From contig JAAYKY010000022.1 of NCBI GenBank assembly GCA_012522185.1, positions 1 to 64,000 of the forward strand: a stretch of DNA of 64,000 nucleotides. The letters run 5' to 3'. Positions 17,619 through 27,036 of this stretch are shown here, piece after piece (positions within the stretch are counted from its first letter, which is position 1; every line of letters begins with the position of its first letter). This DNA is from Flavobacteriaceae bacterium. Lineage in GTDB: Bacteria; Bacteroidota; Bacteroidia; Flavobacteriales; Weeksellaceae. A model generated the notes under the pieces. It worked only from the letters and a program-made list of their open reading frames with translations, was not told where the DNA came from and did no database searches. A program made the translations under genes and the position numbers.

Positions 17619-17626
17619 TACCTTCG
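17619..17626 (+). promoter_or_regulatory. -7 box of rsmA-mgtE
   Basis: TACCTTCG (one mismatch to TAnnTTTG) ends 4 nt before the rsmA ATG, with TTCG at 17594-17597 as a possible weak -33. It suggests a leaderless transcript. Confidence 0.45.
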
Positions 17627-17630
17627 CACG

Positions 17631-18389
17631 ATGAGCGTTAAAGCCAAAAAGCATTTAGGACAGCATTTTCTGAAAGATGAAAACGTCGCCAAACAGATTG
17701 TAGAGGCACTGAGTTGGAACGGATATGAAAATGTTTTGGAAATCGGACCGGGAATGGGTGTACTGACTAAATATTTGATTCAAGAAAAAAAGAATGTTTC
17801 TGTAGTTGAAATTGACACAGAATCGGTAGAATATTTAAACAAAAACTATCCAGATCTTCCAATTTTCGCAGAAGATTTTCTCAAAATGAATTTAAGCGAA
17901 AGATTCCATCATCAGCCCATTTCTATTTTAGGAAATTTTCCTTACAATATTTCTTCGCAAATCGTTTTCAAAGTCATTGAAGATCGGGTTTTAGTACCGG
18001 AAATGGTGGGAATGTTTCAAAAAGAAGTAGCCGAAAGAATTTCTGCCAAGGAAGGCTCAAAAGTGTATGGAATTCTATCTGTTCTCACGCAAGCTTATTA
18101 CAAAGCCGAATATCTTTTTACGGTAGATGAAAATGTTTTCAATCCGCCACCCAAGGTAAAATCGGGTGTAATCCGCTTGACAAGATTTCGTGAAAAATTG
18201 GAAATAAACGAAAAATTGTTTTTCACGGTAGTCAAACTAGCCTTTAACCAAAGAAGAAAAACACTGCGTAACGCTCTCAAAAGTTTAAACATCGACGAAG
18301 ACAAAATTGAGGATAATTTACTTAACTTGCGAGCTGAACAGCTTTCGGTCGATAGGTTTATTGAATTAACCTCCAAAATAACCCAATGA
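17631..18389 (+). CDS. rsmA: 16S rRNA dimethyladenosine transferase
   Basis: 252 residues. [15 protein letters not shown] is the classic KsgA N-terminus, [15 protein letters not shown] is the SAM-binding motif I, and [16 protein letters not shown] holds the NxPY catalytic motif. [14 protein letters not shown] and [11 protein letters not shown] are further signatures. It dimethylates A1518 and A1519 of 16S rRNA during late 30S assembly. I start at the ATG at 17631, since an upstream in-frame ATG would lie in the promoter. It overlaps mgtE by 4 bases (ATGA). Confidence 0.95.
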   Translation: MSVKAKKHLGQHFLKDENVAKQIVEALSWNGYENVLEIGPGMGVLTKYLIQEKKNVSVVEIDTESVEYLNKNYPDLPIFAEDFLKMNLSERFHHQPISILGNFPYNISSQIVFKVIEDRVLVPEMVGMFQKEVAERISAKEGSKVYGILSVLTQAYYKAEYLFTVDENVFNPPPKVKSGVIRLTRFREKLEINEKLFFTVVKLAFNQRRKTLRNALKSLNIDEDKIEDNLLNLRAEQLSVDRFIELTSKITQ

Positions 18390-19741
18390 ACGTAGAAATT
18401 AACAAAGATTTTATCAGTGTTTTGAGCGAGTATATTCGGGATCAAAATTCCCGAAAGGCGCTCGAAATGTTGGCTGAATTACACCCAGCGGATATTGCCG
18501 AAATCTTTGCTCAACTCGACGTAGATAAACAATCTTTTTTACTTTCACTTCTTGACAAAGATATTTCGGCCGATGTATTTCTGGAGTTGGAAGACGATGA
18601 CCGAAAGAAACTTCTAAATCAATTTTCTACCAAGGAAATCGCCGAAGAGCTTATCCCCGAAATGGATACCGACGACGCAGCGGACATTATTGGTGAACTT
18701 TCCGAATCACGTCAGGACGAAGTAATTGCTCAGATTGAGGACAAAGAACAAGCGCAGGACATTGTCGATCTTCTTCGTTATGATGAGGACTCGGCAGGTG
18801 GTCTGATGCGGAAAGAATTTGTAAGTGTCAACAAAAATTGGTCGGTAATCACTGCGGTTCGCGAAATGCGAAAACAAGCCGAAGACATGGAGGAAGTGTA
18901 TTCGATTTATGTAGTAGATGATCAGAATATTTTATTGGGGACACTTAGTTTGAAGAAATTATTGACGACTTCATCCAATACATTGCTTGAAGAACTTTAC
19001 AATGAAAAAATCCGCTACGTAAAAGCGGATCAAGAGGATGTAGAAGTAGCCAATCTCATTCAAAAATACGACCTGACTGAAATTCCGGTAGTTGATGAAA
19101 TGAAAAGGCTTTTGGGCGTCATTACGGTGGATGACATTCTGGATGTAGTTCGGGAAGAAGCCGAGGAAAACTATCAGTTAGCGGCGGGTATTACCAGCAA
19201 TGTTGATGCAGATGATAGCATATTAACGCTTACCAAAGCACGTTTGCCTTGGTTATTGATTGGAATGTTCGGTGGTTTGGGCGCAGGAAGTATCATCCAA
19301 AAATATGAAAATGCCTTGGAGTTGGTGTACGGTCTGGTTTTCTTCATTCCTTTGATCCAATCCACAGCCGGAAATGTCGGAATTCAATCTTCGGCTATTA
19401 TGGTGCAGGGTTTAGCCAATGGCACCATCAAAGGAAAACTGCTTAATCGATTAGGTAAAGAATTTTTATTGGCGCTTTTAAACGGTACTGGAATTGCCTT
19501 GATTGTTTTAATCATCAGTCATTTCCTTTTTGGAACGACTTTACTTACTTCCATAGCTATCATCATTGCGCTTATCACTGTAATTATCAATGCAGCTTTG
19601 ATAGGAACTTTTATCCCTATATTTTTAAACAGCCGTGGTATAGATCCTGCGGTTTCCACCGGACCTTTTATCACTACGAGCAATGATGTATTGGGAGTGT
19701 TTATTTATTTCATTGTCGCCAAAATGATTCTTGGCGTTTGA
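18386..19741 (+). CDS. mgtE: Magnesium transporter MgtE
   Basis: 451 residues with the full MgtE layout: an acidic N-domain (about 10-125, [14 protein letters not shown] and [11 protein letters not shown]), two CBS domains (about 130-255, ending in VIPVVD-like [21 protein letters not shown]) and five transmembrane helices with the pore signature [19 protein letters not shown]. The N and CBS domains sense cytosolic Mg2+ and close the channel when it is high. It is coupled to rsmA by a 4-base overlap, a pairing common in Bacteroidota. Confidence 0.95.
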   Translation: MNVEINKDFISVLSEYIRDQNSRKALEMLAELHPADIAEIFAQLDVDKQSFLLSLLDKDISADVFLELEDDDRKKLLNQFSTKEIAEELIPEMDTDDAADIIGELSESRQDEVIAQIEDKEQAQDIVDLLRYDEDSAGGLMRKEFVSVNKNWSVITAVREMRKQAEDMEEVYSIYVVDDQNILLGTLSLKKLLTTSSNTLLEELYNEKIRYVKADQEDVEVANLIQKYDLTEIPVVDEMKRLLGVITVDDILDVVREEAEENYQLAAGITSNVDADDSILTLTKARLPWLLIGMFGGLGAGSIIQKYENALELVYGLVFFIPLIQSTAGNVGIQSSAIMVQGLANGTIKGKLLNRLGKEFLLALLNGTGIALIVLIISHFLFGTTLLTSIAIIIALITVIINAALIGTFIPIFLNSRGIDPAVSTGPFITTSNDVLGVFIYFIVAKMILGV

Positions 19742-20902
19742 TCATTTTTTCAATAGGATCTTAACTTCAGTTCCCGATTCTTTATCAGATTTAGCCACGA
19801 AAATCTTTCCTTTATGGTAATTTTCAATGATTCGTTTTGCCAGCGATAATCCCAATCCCCATCCGCGCTGTTTGGTGGTAAATCCGGGTTCGAAAATTCT
19901 TTTGTGTAATTTTTTGGGCATTCCTGGGCCCGTATCCGCCACCGAAATCACCACTTGCCTTTCCTCATCGGTCACATAAACATTTACTGCCCCTTTGTTC
20001 TGCATGGCATCGACTGCATTTTTGACCAAATTTTCAATTACCCAACTGTACAAAGCTGTATTTAGAGGAATTCGTACTTCTTCTTTATCGGAATTAAATC
20101 TCAAATCCACCTTTTTGGAAACTCGGTTTTTTAAGTAATTCACAGTAGTTTCAGTTACTTCGATTAGATTGGCAGGCTGAAGTTCAGGCAGAGAACCAAT
20201 CTTCGAAAAACGTTCGGTGATTTGATTCAAACGGTAAATATCTTTTTCAATTTCCAATACCGGCTCTTGATTTACTTCCTCCATTTTCAGAATTTCTACC
20301 CACCCCAAAAGCGAAGAAAGTGGCGTGCCAATCTGATGCGCCGTTTCTTTGGCCATTCCGGCCCATAAATAACTTTGTTCCGTGTTTTTTAAAGTTTTGA
20401 AATACCAATAACTGAAATAAACGAAAAGAATGATTATGAGAATTAAAATGATGGGATAATATTGCAATCTAGTAAGCAAAGGTGAATTTTCATAATAAAC
20501 ATACTGCATCCCAAATTCACCCAAATCTATCAGAATCGGTTCGCGGATTTGAGTCATCCGATGGATGGTATTTTTCATTTTCACCGAGTCATTCTGAATA
20601 TCTTCGGGAATATTTAGTACAGAATTTAACTCACCAGTTTCACTCAATAAAATTACAGGCATCGTGGTATTGCCATTGGCAATATCAATCAAAAAGTTTT
20701 GGGTGTCGGAACTCAGAAATTCATCGGATCCCATTAGTTGAACCGCTTTTGCGTAAGTTTCCATTTTCACTTGCTCCTCGACTTTGAGTTGTCTCACAAA
20801 TTGATTGGAAAACCAAACCGTCGCTCCAAATATGAGCAAAGCAAACAGAAATCCAATCCATTTGCTCAAATTCCGATTTTTCAAAAGATCAAAACGGTTC
20901 AT
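19742..20902 (-). CDS. Membrane sensor histidine kinase, orphan
   Basis: 386 residues: TM1 about 14-35, a periplasmic sensor part (about 36-145), TM2 about 150-168, then a dimerisation/phosphoacceptor helix with the H-box MAKETAHQIGTPLSSLLGW and an HATPase domain with N-box IENLVKNAVDAM, G1 DTGPGMP, F-box-like IFEPGFTTK and G2 GWGLGLSLAK. No response regulator lies beside it, so its partner is elsewhere. TAnnTTTG-like TACATTTA lies upstream. The signal is unknown. It converges with mgtE with no gap. Confidence 0.88.
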   Translation of the reverse strand: MNRFDLLKNRNLSKWIGFLFALLIFGATVWFSNQFVRQLKVEEQVKMETYAKAVQLMGSDEFLSSDTQNFLIDIANGNTTMPVILLSETGELNSVLNIPEDIQNDSVKMKNTIHRMTQIREPILIDLGEFGMQYVYYENSPLLTRLQYYPIILILIIILFVYFSYWYFKTLKNTEQSYLWAGMAKETAHQIGTPLSSLLGWVEILKMEEVNQEPVLEIEKDIYRLNQITERFSKIGSLPELQPANLIEVTETTVNYLKNRVSKKVDLRFNSDKEEVRIPLNTALYSWVIENLVKNAVDAMQNKGAVNVYVTDEERQVVISVADTGPGMPKKLHKRIFEPGFTTKQRGWGLGLSLAKRIIENYHKGKIFVAKSDKESGTEVKILLKK

Positions 20903-20989
20903 ATCCTGCTTTTGGGATGGTAAATGTATTAATTTTTTAAGGATTTAATTCAGACTTAAACCAATCTGAAGATCGAGAAATAAATAAAT

Positions 20990-21451
20990 TTATTTAAAAA
21001 TTTCAAATGAGTCCTTCACATTGTCCCAAAACTCATCGAGTTTGATAAGATTTTCTTTGAGAAAGCTTATGATTTCCGGCCAAGTTTCTTCATTAAAAAT
21101 GCTCACTTTTTCCAATCGAAGTTCGATTTTGCTAATTTCTTTTCCGGTATCTTCATAAAAGCTTCGAAACCAAATCCAGTCTTCGCCCATTTCAGATTCA
21201 AAAAGGTATTTAAATTCTTCAAATTGCTCAAACATTAGCTCTTGCATCTCACGATCTTTCAAAGCGATTTCTATGGCAATTCGAGCAGATTTATTGTCCA
21301 CATCCGTTTTGAAAAACAATTGTTTAATGCCTGTTTTATAATTAATCCAATTGACTTCTTCTCCACTGGCGGAATTCTGAAGTTTCATGTAACGACCAAA
21401 GGAAGTCCAAAATTTTTTACGGATTTGAAACGCTTCTTCTTTTGAATACAT
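20990..21451 (-). CDS. DUF4268 domain protein
   Basis: 153 residues matching the DUF4268 pattern: an aromatic, charged helix near the N-terminus (KKFWTSFGRYMKLQ), VNWINYKTGIKQLFFK, ARIAIEIALKD and W-x-W-F-R near the middle. DUF4268 proteins are thought to relate to restriction-endonuclease-like folds but have no confirmed activity. The ATG lies 4 nt after TTTATTTG, with TTTG 20 nt further up on the minus strand, another candidate leaderless promoter. It is divergent from the S9 peptidase gene. Confidence 0.72.
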   Translation of the reverse strand: MYSKEEAFQIRKKFWTSFGRYMKLQNSASGEEVNWINYKTGIKQLFFKTDVDNKSARIAIEIALKDREMQELMFEQFEEFKYLFESEMGEDWIWFRSFYEDTGKEISKIELRLEKVSIFNEETWPEIISFLKENLIKLDEFWDNVKDSFEIFK

Positions 21452-21562
21452 CCTGCAAATAAACTTAGAATAAGCCGGAAAATCAAATTCGCAAAAACTA
21501 AAACACTGTATTGTTCCATTAAGCAGATGGTTTTCCTATATTTGAAATCCAAATTAAAAAAT

Positions 21563-23476
21563 ATGAAGCGTCTGAGTTTATTTATTCTTTTCGGTTTTGG
21601 ATTAACCATTTCAACATTTGCACAAAACATGATGACACCTGAACTTTTATGGAAACTGAAACGACTTTCTCCAGTCGGGATTTCAGATGACGGAAAAAAT
21701 ATCATTTACAGCGTCACGGAATTCCAAGTCGAGACAGAAGAAAGAACAACCCAACATTATCGAGTTCCAGTACAAGGCGGAAACCCTGTGGAAATTCAAA
21801 ATCCATCGGAATTCATTACAGATAAATCTGTTTCGCCCGACGGAACCCGAAAAATTGAAGTCGAAAAAGTCAAACTCGATAAAGTTTTAGGCAAAGATTA
21901 TTATCCCGAATTTGAAAATTCAAACCTATATATTTACAATGATTTGTATTATCGTCATTGGGATAAATGGAATGATGGGACTTACAACCATCTCATTCTG
22001 AATATGAATGGCGATACAGAAGTGGAGGGTATCGATATCATGAAAGACGAACCCTTTCATAGTCCACAAATGCCTTTTGGCGGAAGTAGCGATTATACTT
22101 GGAACAATGAGGGAACGAAAATCCTTTATGTTTCCAAAAAGCTTCAAGGTAAAGAATACGCTACGAGCACGAATTCAGACATTTATGAATACGATATAAA
22201 ATCGGGAACTACAAAAAATATCACGGAAGGAATGCCTGGCTATGAAACCCATCCTGAATTTTCAAAAGACGGTGCGCTTGCCTTTTTGAGTATGAAACGT
22301 GATGGATACGAAGCCGATAAAAATGATATCATTGTTTTTCAAAATGGAAAAAAATACAATCTGACACAACATTGGGACGATACGGTTTTTGGATTCAAAT
22401 GGGCGGATAATGGCAAAGAAATTTATTTCAATGCTCCGGTGGGCGGAACCATTCAACTTTTCTCCGTCGAATTCAATCCCGGGAACACCCGAAACAATCC
22501 CAAAATTAAACAGATTACAAATGGAGAATTTGATGTAGCAGGCCTTGTCGGACAATCTGAAAATAATTTTATCGTCACTCGAACCGATATGAATCACGCA
22601 GCAGAAATTTATTCTGTAGATTTAAAAAACGGAAAAATGAACCAGATTACTCATGTAAATAAAGACATCTACGATAGGATTAAATTGAGTAAAGTTGAAA
22701 AACGAATGGTCAAAACGACCGACAATAAAGAGATGGTTACCTGGGTGATTTATCCGCCTGATTTCGATCCCAATAAAAAATATCCGACTTTGCTTTATTG
22801 TCAAGGCGGTCCACAATCACCGCTTTCACAGTTTTATTCCTTCCGTTGGAATTTTCAATTGATGGCGGCTCATGGATACATCGTTGTCGCTCCCAACCGT
22901 CGCGGAATGCCCGGGCATGGTGTGGAATGGAACGAAGCCATTTCCAAAGATTGGGGTGGACAAGTGATGGATGATTACCTATCAGCTATTGATGAATTGG
23001 CAAAAGAGCCTTACGTGGACGAAAAGAGATTGGGTGCTGTGGGTGCAAGTTATGGCGGGTATTCGGTCTTTTATCTGGCCGGAATTCACAACAAACGATT
23101 CAAAACTTTCATTTCGCATAATGGAGTTTTCAATTTACGATCCATGTACGGAACGACCGAAGAGCTTTGGTTTACCAATTGGGATGCCGGAGGAGCTTAT
23201 TGGGAAAAGGACAATGAGGCTGCCATGAAAACTTACAATGAATTTGATCCAAGTAATTTGGTAAGTAAGTGGGATACTCCTATGTTAATCATTCAAGGTG
23301 GTAAGGATTATCGAGTGCCAATTGGGCAGGGACAAGAAGCATTTCAAGCCGCTCAACTCCTGGGGCTTAAAAGTAGATTTTTGTTTTTCCCGGAGGAGAA
23401 TCATTGGATTCTAAGTCCTCAGAATTCAGTTATCTGGCATACGGAATTCTTCAAATGGTTGGAGGAAACTTTGTAA
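21563..23476 (+). CDS. Secreted S9 family peptidase (prolyl oligopeptidase type)
   Basis: 637 residues from the ATG at 21563, which gives a proper signal peptide (MKRLSLFILFGFGLTISTFAQ). Residues 25-390 form WD40/beta-propeller-like repeats; the C-terminal alpha/beta hydrolase domain has the nucleophile in VGASYGGYSVF, the Asp in IQGGKDYRVP and the His in FPEENHW. Such enzymes cleave short peptides in the periplasm or outside the cell. A TATATTTG -7 box at 21537-21544 fits its promoter. The restriction endonuclease gene starts only 26 bp downstream and may be read from the same transcript. Confidence 0.9.
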   Translation: MKRLSLFILFGFGLTISTFAQNMMTPELLWKLKRLSPVGISDDGKNIIYSVTEFQVETEERTTQHYRVPVQGGNPVEIQNPSEFITDKSVSPDGTRKIEVEKVKLDKVLGKDYYPEFENSNLYIYNDLYYRHWDKWNDGTYNHLILNMNGDTEVEGIDIMKDEPFHSPQMPFGGSSDYTWNNEGTKILYVSKKLQGKEYATSTNSDIYEYDIKSGTTKNITEGMPGYETHPEFSKDGALAFLSMKRDGYEADKNDIIVFQNGKKYNLTQHWDDTVFGFKWADNGKEIYFNAPVGGTIQLFSVEFNPGNTRNNPKIKQITNGEFDVAGLVGQSENNFIVTRTDMNHAAEIYSVDLKNGKMNQITHVNKDIYDRIKLSKVEKRMVKTTDNKEMVTWVIYPPDFDPNKKYPTLLYCQGGPQSPLSQFYSFRWNFQLMAAHGYIVVAPNRRGMPGHGVEWNEAISKDWGGQVMDDYLSAIDELAKEPYVDEKRLGAVGASYGGYSVFYLAGIHNKRFKTFISHNGVFNLRSMYGTTEELWFTNWDAGGAYWEKDNEAAMKTYNEFDPSNLVSKWDTPMLIIQGGKDYRVPIGQGQEAFQAAQLLGLKSRFLFFPEENHWILSPQNSVIWHTEFFKWLEETL

Positions 23477-23502
23477 ATTAATAATATATCAACTGCCTTA
23501 TT

Positions 23503-24267
23503 ATGGAAAATAAATATGTAAGTTTTGTATCAGATGAACATTTATTGTTGTGTATTGAGAATTTATACAACGCTTATATAAACGCAAAAAATAATATCTC
23601 TAAAAGAAAATTTTACAAAAACAAAATTGATACTTTTAAATTAACCTTTGACTCAAAATTCAATGACATTGACGAAAATGATTTAGTCCAGTCTGAAATT
23701 TTACGTCAGATAGATAAATCAATCAATAATTCTATCGGAACTTTTCACGAACAAATTTTAGGAGGAATTGATGGTTATGAAATTGGAAATTTGAGTGGAT
23801 TTGATATAAAAGCGAGTGATGATACGCTTTTTGCTGACATAAAAAATAAGCACAATACTATGAACAGTAGCTCTGCTGAAGCTTTGTTTCAAAAATTAGC
23901 AAGATTTGCAGATGATTATAAAAAAGCAAATTGCTATTGGGTTCAAATTTTAGCCAAAGGGAGTTTTAATGAACATTGGAGAGGCGATATAAACGGTAAA
24001 GAGTACAGCCATTCGAGAGTTTTTAAGATTTCAGGAGACCGGTTTTATGCGTTATTAGCAGGCGATGAATATGCTCTTTTTAAATTGTACCAAGCACTTC
24101 CTCAAGCAATTGATGATTTTTTAAATACTTTAGAAAAAGAAAAGAGCGTTGACGAACACTCAGCTTTAGATGAAATTGTATCGGAAACGAAAAGCACACA
24201 AAGATCAATTCTAGATCAGATTACATTTGAAAATTACAGATACTATTTAGGTTTTGATAAACTGTAA
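23503..24267 (+). CDS. Type II restriction endonuclease, Eco47II family
   Basis: 254 residues resembling the Eco47II/Sau96I family (PF09553), whose characterised members cut GGNCC. Family features seen are SEILRQIDKSINNSIGTFHEQ, GFDIKA then FADIKNKHNTMNS, which supplies the catalytic D..(x)..DxK (about Asp101, Asp112, Lys114), and the C-terminal LYQALPQAIDDFL. Its codons are more A/T-rich than the peptidase gene upstream, as is usual for mobile restriction genes. It converges with its methyltransferase and overlaps it by 25 bases. The recognition site is inferred from the family only. Confidence 0.85.
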   Translation: MENKYVSFVSDEHLLLCIENLYNAYINAKNNISKRKFYKNKIDTFKLTFDSKFNDIDENDLVQSEILRQIDKSINNSIGTFHEQILGGIDGYEIGNLSGFDIKASDDTLFADIKNKHNTMNSSSAEALFQKLARFADDYKKANCYWVQILAKGSFNEHWRGDINGKEYSHSRVFKISGDRFYALLAGDEYALFKLYQALPQAIDDFLNTLEKEKSVDEHSALDEIVSETKSTQRSILDQITFENYRYYLGFDKL

Positions 24268-25475
24268 TATTCATTCAAAAATTTTACAACCGAATAACCG
24301 ACTTCTTTGGCTAAATTAACCGGCACTGCATTTCCAATCTGCTTGTATTGTTGTGCTATTGAACCAGCAAATTCCCAATCATCAGGGAAAGTCTGTATTC
24401 TTGCGTATTCACGAACCGTGAAAGGACGAGTTTCATCTGGATGACATCGTTCGGTTTGCTTTTGGGCGGGGCTACAAGTCAATGTTAAACAAGGTTCATC
24501 CCAACCAATCCTTCGTGCCATACCGGTTTTACCACCGCCTAAATAGAAACTTCCTCCCATAAATTCTTTCTGAATATCTATAGGTAAATCTCTCCAATAT
24601 CCTTTTGGAGGCACCAAATCTAAAACTGCTTTTTTACTTTCAGGATATTTTGCACCAGGCGAATCCGGCACATCACATTCATAAAGTTCACCTCTTTTTA
24701 ATGCATCTTTCAGATTATAAATTTTCTTATACGGTTCTGGATAATCAAAAAAAACATCAATATCTTTTCTAATTCCAACTAGAAACAAACGTTCTCTTTT
24801 CTGAGGAACTTTATAAAAAATTGCTTTTAAAACTTGAACCGGAACTACATGATAACCAATCTCGTCTAAAATAGAAATCATCCCTTGCAATGTTTTCCCT
24901 TTGTCATGATTTAAAAGACCTCTGACATTTTCTCCAATACAAATTGCTGGATTTACTTCTTTCACAGCTCGCGCAAATTCATAAAACAAAGTTCCTCTTG
25001 CATCCTCAAATCCTAATCTTTTCCCAGCATAACTAAATGCTTGACAAGGAAAACCACCCGTCACAACATCTATTTTATTTTTATATTCAGAGAAATCAAA
25101 ATCTTTTATATCACCCTCTAAAACATTCCAATGAGGACGGTTAATTCTAAGCGTCTGGCAAGCAAACTTATCAATCTCATTCAAAGCAACACATTTTAAA
25201 CCTGCTTGTTCTAATCCAATTGCCAATCCTCCTGCTCCAGCAAACAATTCCAAAACTTTGTATTCCTGCAATGGTTCAACATAATTTGATATGTCTTCGG
25301 AAATATCTATAAATTCATCAAACAGTTCAAGAACATCCGACTTTTTGTACATTCTATAATTACTAATAGGTTCACGGGCTGCCAAAAGCTTCCCTTCTCT
25401 ATCCCATCTTCGGAGTGTTTCTTTACTTTTCCCAAGCAATTCTGCTGTTTCAGAAAGTGTTAGATATTCATTCAT
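24243..25475 (-). CDS. DNA (cytosine-5) methyltransferase with N-terminal MerR-like HTH
   Basis: 410 residues from the ATG at 25475. Residues 1-55 are a MerR/excisionase-type helix-turn-helix (YLTLSETAELLGKSKETLRRW and a wing YRMYKKSDV). The methylase follows: motif I LELFAGAGGLAIGL (about 78), motif IV GGFPCQAFS with catalytic Cys144, motif VI ENVRGLL (Glu182), motif VIII QKRERLFLVGI, a target-recognition region and motif X QIGNAVPVNLA. It protects the host from the Eco47II-like nuclease it converges with. The DNA-binding head suggests that the methylase represses its own promoter, as M.EcoRII, M.SsoII and M.MspI do with other HTH types; an inverted repeat covers its start region. Confidence 0.9.
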   Translation of the reverse strand: MNEYLTLSETAELLGKSKETLRRWDREGKLLAAREPISNYRMYKKSDVLELFDEFIDISEDISNYVEPLQEYKVLELFAGAGGLAIGLEQAGLKCVALNEIDKFACQTLRINRPHWNVLEGDIKDFDFSEYKNKIDVVTGGFPCQAFSYAGKRLGFEDARGTLFYEFARAVKEVNPAICIGENVRGLLNHDKGKTLQGMISILDEIGYHVVPVQVLKAIFYKVPQKRERLFLVGIRKDIDVFFDYPEPYKKIYNLKDALKRGELYECDVPDSPGAKYPESKKAVLDLVPPKGYWRDLPIDIQKEFMGGSFYLGGGKTGMARRIGWDEPCLTLTCSPAQKQTERCHPDETRPFTVREYARIQTFPDDWEFAGSIAQQYKQIGNAVPVNLAKEVGYSVVKFLNEYYSLSKPK

Positions 25476-25506
25476 AACCAAATTACATAACATTATACAA
25501 TGGTTA
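25475..25506. promoter_or_regulatory. Inverted repeat at the methyltransferase start
   Basis: TAACCA (25475-25480) and TGGTTA (25501-25506) are perfect inverted arms 20 nt apart, covering the region immediately upstream of the methyltransferase ATG. It is a candidate operator for the methyltransferase's own HTH domain. Confidence 0.4.
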
Positions 25507-25571
25507 CAAAAGTATTAAAATAATTCTTATTTCAAAATACGAATTTGTATATTTAAATAAAAAAATACACA

Positions 25572-26409
25572 ATGAAATTCGGAAAAGTAGAAAACCCAGA
25601 GCTGGTTGATTTCAGTTTGCCTAAAGACCATCCCGACACGAAAAAAATTCTTTCGAAACATAAGAAAAAGGATTTTGAGGCTTTTGTCGGCTGTGCCAAA
25701 TGGAATCGTGCCGATTTGAAAGGGTTTTATCCGCGTGGCACAAAGGACGAATTGACTTATTATTCCACATAGTTCAATTCCATCGAACTCAATGCTAGTT
25801 TTTATAAAATGCCTGATTGGCAACAAGTTCAAACCTGGAAAAACAAAACGCACGAAGGTTTTCAATTCTTCCCGAAAGTTCCCAATTTCATCACGCACTA
25901 TCGGCGATTGATCAACGTGGAAGAACCCATTCAGAACTTCGCAAATGCGGTGAGTAAATTTTGAAGAAAAACTTGGAATGGCTTTTATGCAATTGCATGA
26001 CAACTTCAAACCTAAAGATTTTGATCGTCTAAAAAATGCGCTGGAAGCTTTTCCAAAAGGTTTTCCGCTTGCTGTGGAAGTTCGCAATGAAGAATGGTTT
26101 TCTGATGAAAAAATCAATGATGAATTCTGCGCATTGCTCGAAAGTCTAAACATGGCAAACATCATTGTGGACACGGCCGGAAGGCGCGATATGATGCACA
26201 TGCGATTGACCAATCCGGTGGCTTTTATTCGATATGTAGGTGCGAACCATGAGTCGGATTATGACCGATTGGACGAATGGGTAGAAAGGATTAAAACTTG
26301 GAAAATCAGGGATTGCAAAAACTCTATTTCTTTGTGCATCAAAAACATTGAAATCGAGTCTCCCCTGCTCGCTTCGCAGTTTATTGAAAACTTAAATCTG
26401 GCATTATAA
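25572..26409 (+). pseudogene. DUF72 protein gene, broken by nonsense and frameshift
   Basis: Reading across the whole stretch restores a DUF72 (YecE-like) protein of about 278 residues: FVGCAKWNRADLKGFYP, then FNSIELNASFYKMPDW, FPKVPNFITHYRRL, FMQLHDNFKP and LAVEVRNEEWF. A TAG at 25770-25772 replaces what is usually a glutamine codon (CAG to TAG) in YYST-Q-FNSIE. A second lesion is one extra T in the run at 25959-25962, which puts TGA in frame at 25962-25964 and shifts the rest by +1; the frame resumes at GAA 25963. Two independent lesions in an otherwise well-conserved sequence indicate a recent pseudogene, directly beside the restriction-modification genes. Confidence 0.88.
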
Positions 26410-26501
26410 TTGGATTTAAAAGTTCCAGATAAAAATAATTCCGGAAATATTCAGACTTCGCTCGACATCCAATAATTTGCCGGAATTGAAAAACCAAAAA
26501 G

Positions 26502-27035
26502 ATGAAATTAAAAAAAATCTTTCCGTTTGCACTACTCTCAGGTTTATTCTTACTGATTTCATGTGGCAGTACAATTCCCGAAAATGCGCAAGCTGTACAA
26601 GGATTTCAAAAGGATAAATATTTGGGAAAATGGTATGAAATTGCTCGGCTTGATTTCAAATACGAAGAAGGTTTGAACAATACCACTGCCCATTATTCGC
26701 TGAATGAAAACGGTTCCATAAAAGTTGTAAACCGTGGCTATGACTACGAAAAAGAGGAATGGCGCGAAGCCAATGGAAAAGCGAAATTTGTCGGCGAAGA
26801 AAACATCGGGATGCTGAAAGTTTCCTTTTTCGGACCTTTTTATTCGGGGTATAATGTGATTGCGATTGATGAAGACTATCAATACGCCCTCGTCGCTGGT
26901 GAAAGCCTGAAATATCTTTGGATTCTTTCCCGCGAAACGACAATTCCGGAGGAAATTAAAAATGATTATTTAAAAATTGCAGAAGAAATCGGATATAAAA
27001 CTTCGGATTTGATTTGGGTAGAGCATAACCCCTAA
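26502..27035 (+). CDS. blc: Outer-membrane lipocalin lipoprotein (Blc-like)
   Basis: 177 residues with a lipoprotein signal peptide ending LLISC. The lipocalin signature GKWYEIARLDFKYE (G-x-W) begins near residue 42, followed by NNTTAHYSLNENGSIKVVNRGY and YNVIAIDEDYQYALV and the C-terminal ILSRET motif, all matching bacterial lipocalin. Blc-type proteins bind lysophospholipids or fatty acids at the outer membrane and are stress-induced. It stands alone and converges with the LytTR regulator gene. Confidence 0.9.
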   Translation: MKLKKIFPFALLSGLFLLISCGSTIPENAQAVQGFQKDKYLGKWYEIARLDFKYEEGLNNTTAHYSLNENGSIKVVNRGYDYEKEEWREANGKAKFVGEENIGMLKVSFFGPFYSGYNVIAIDEDYQYALVAGESLKYLWILSRETTIPEEIKNDYLKIAEEIGYKTSDLIWVEHNP

Positions 27036-27036
27036 A

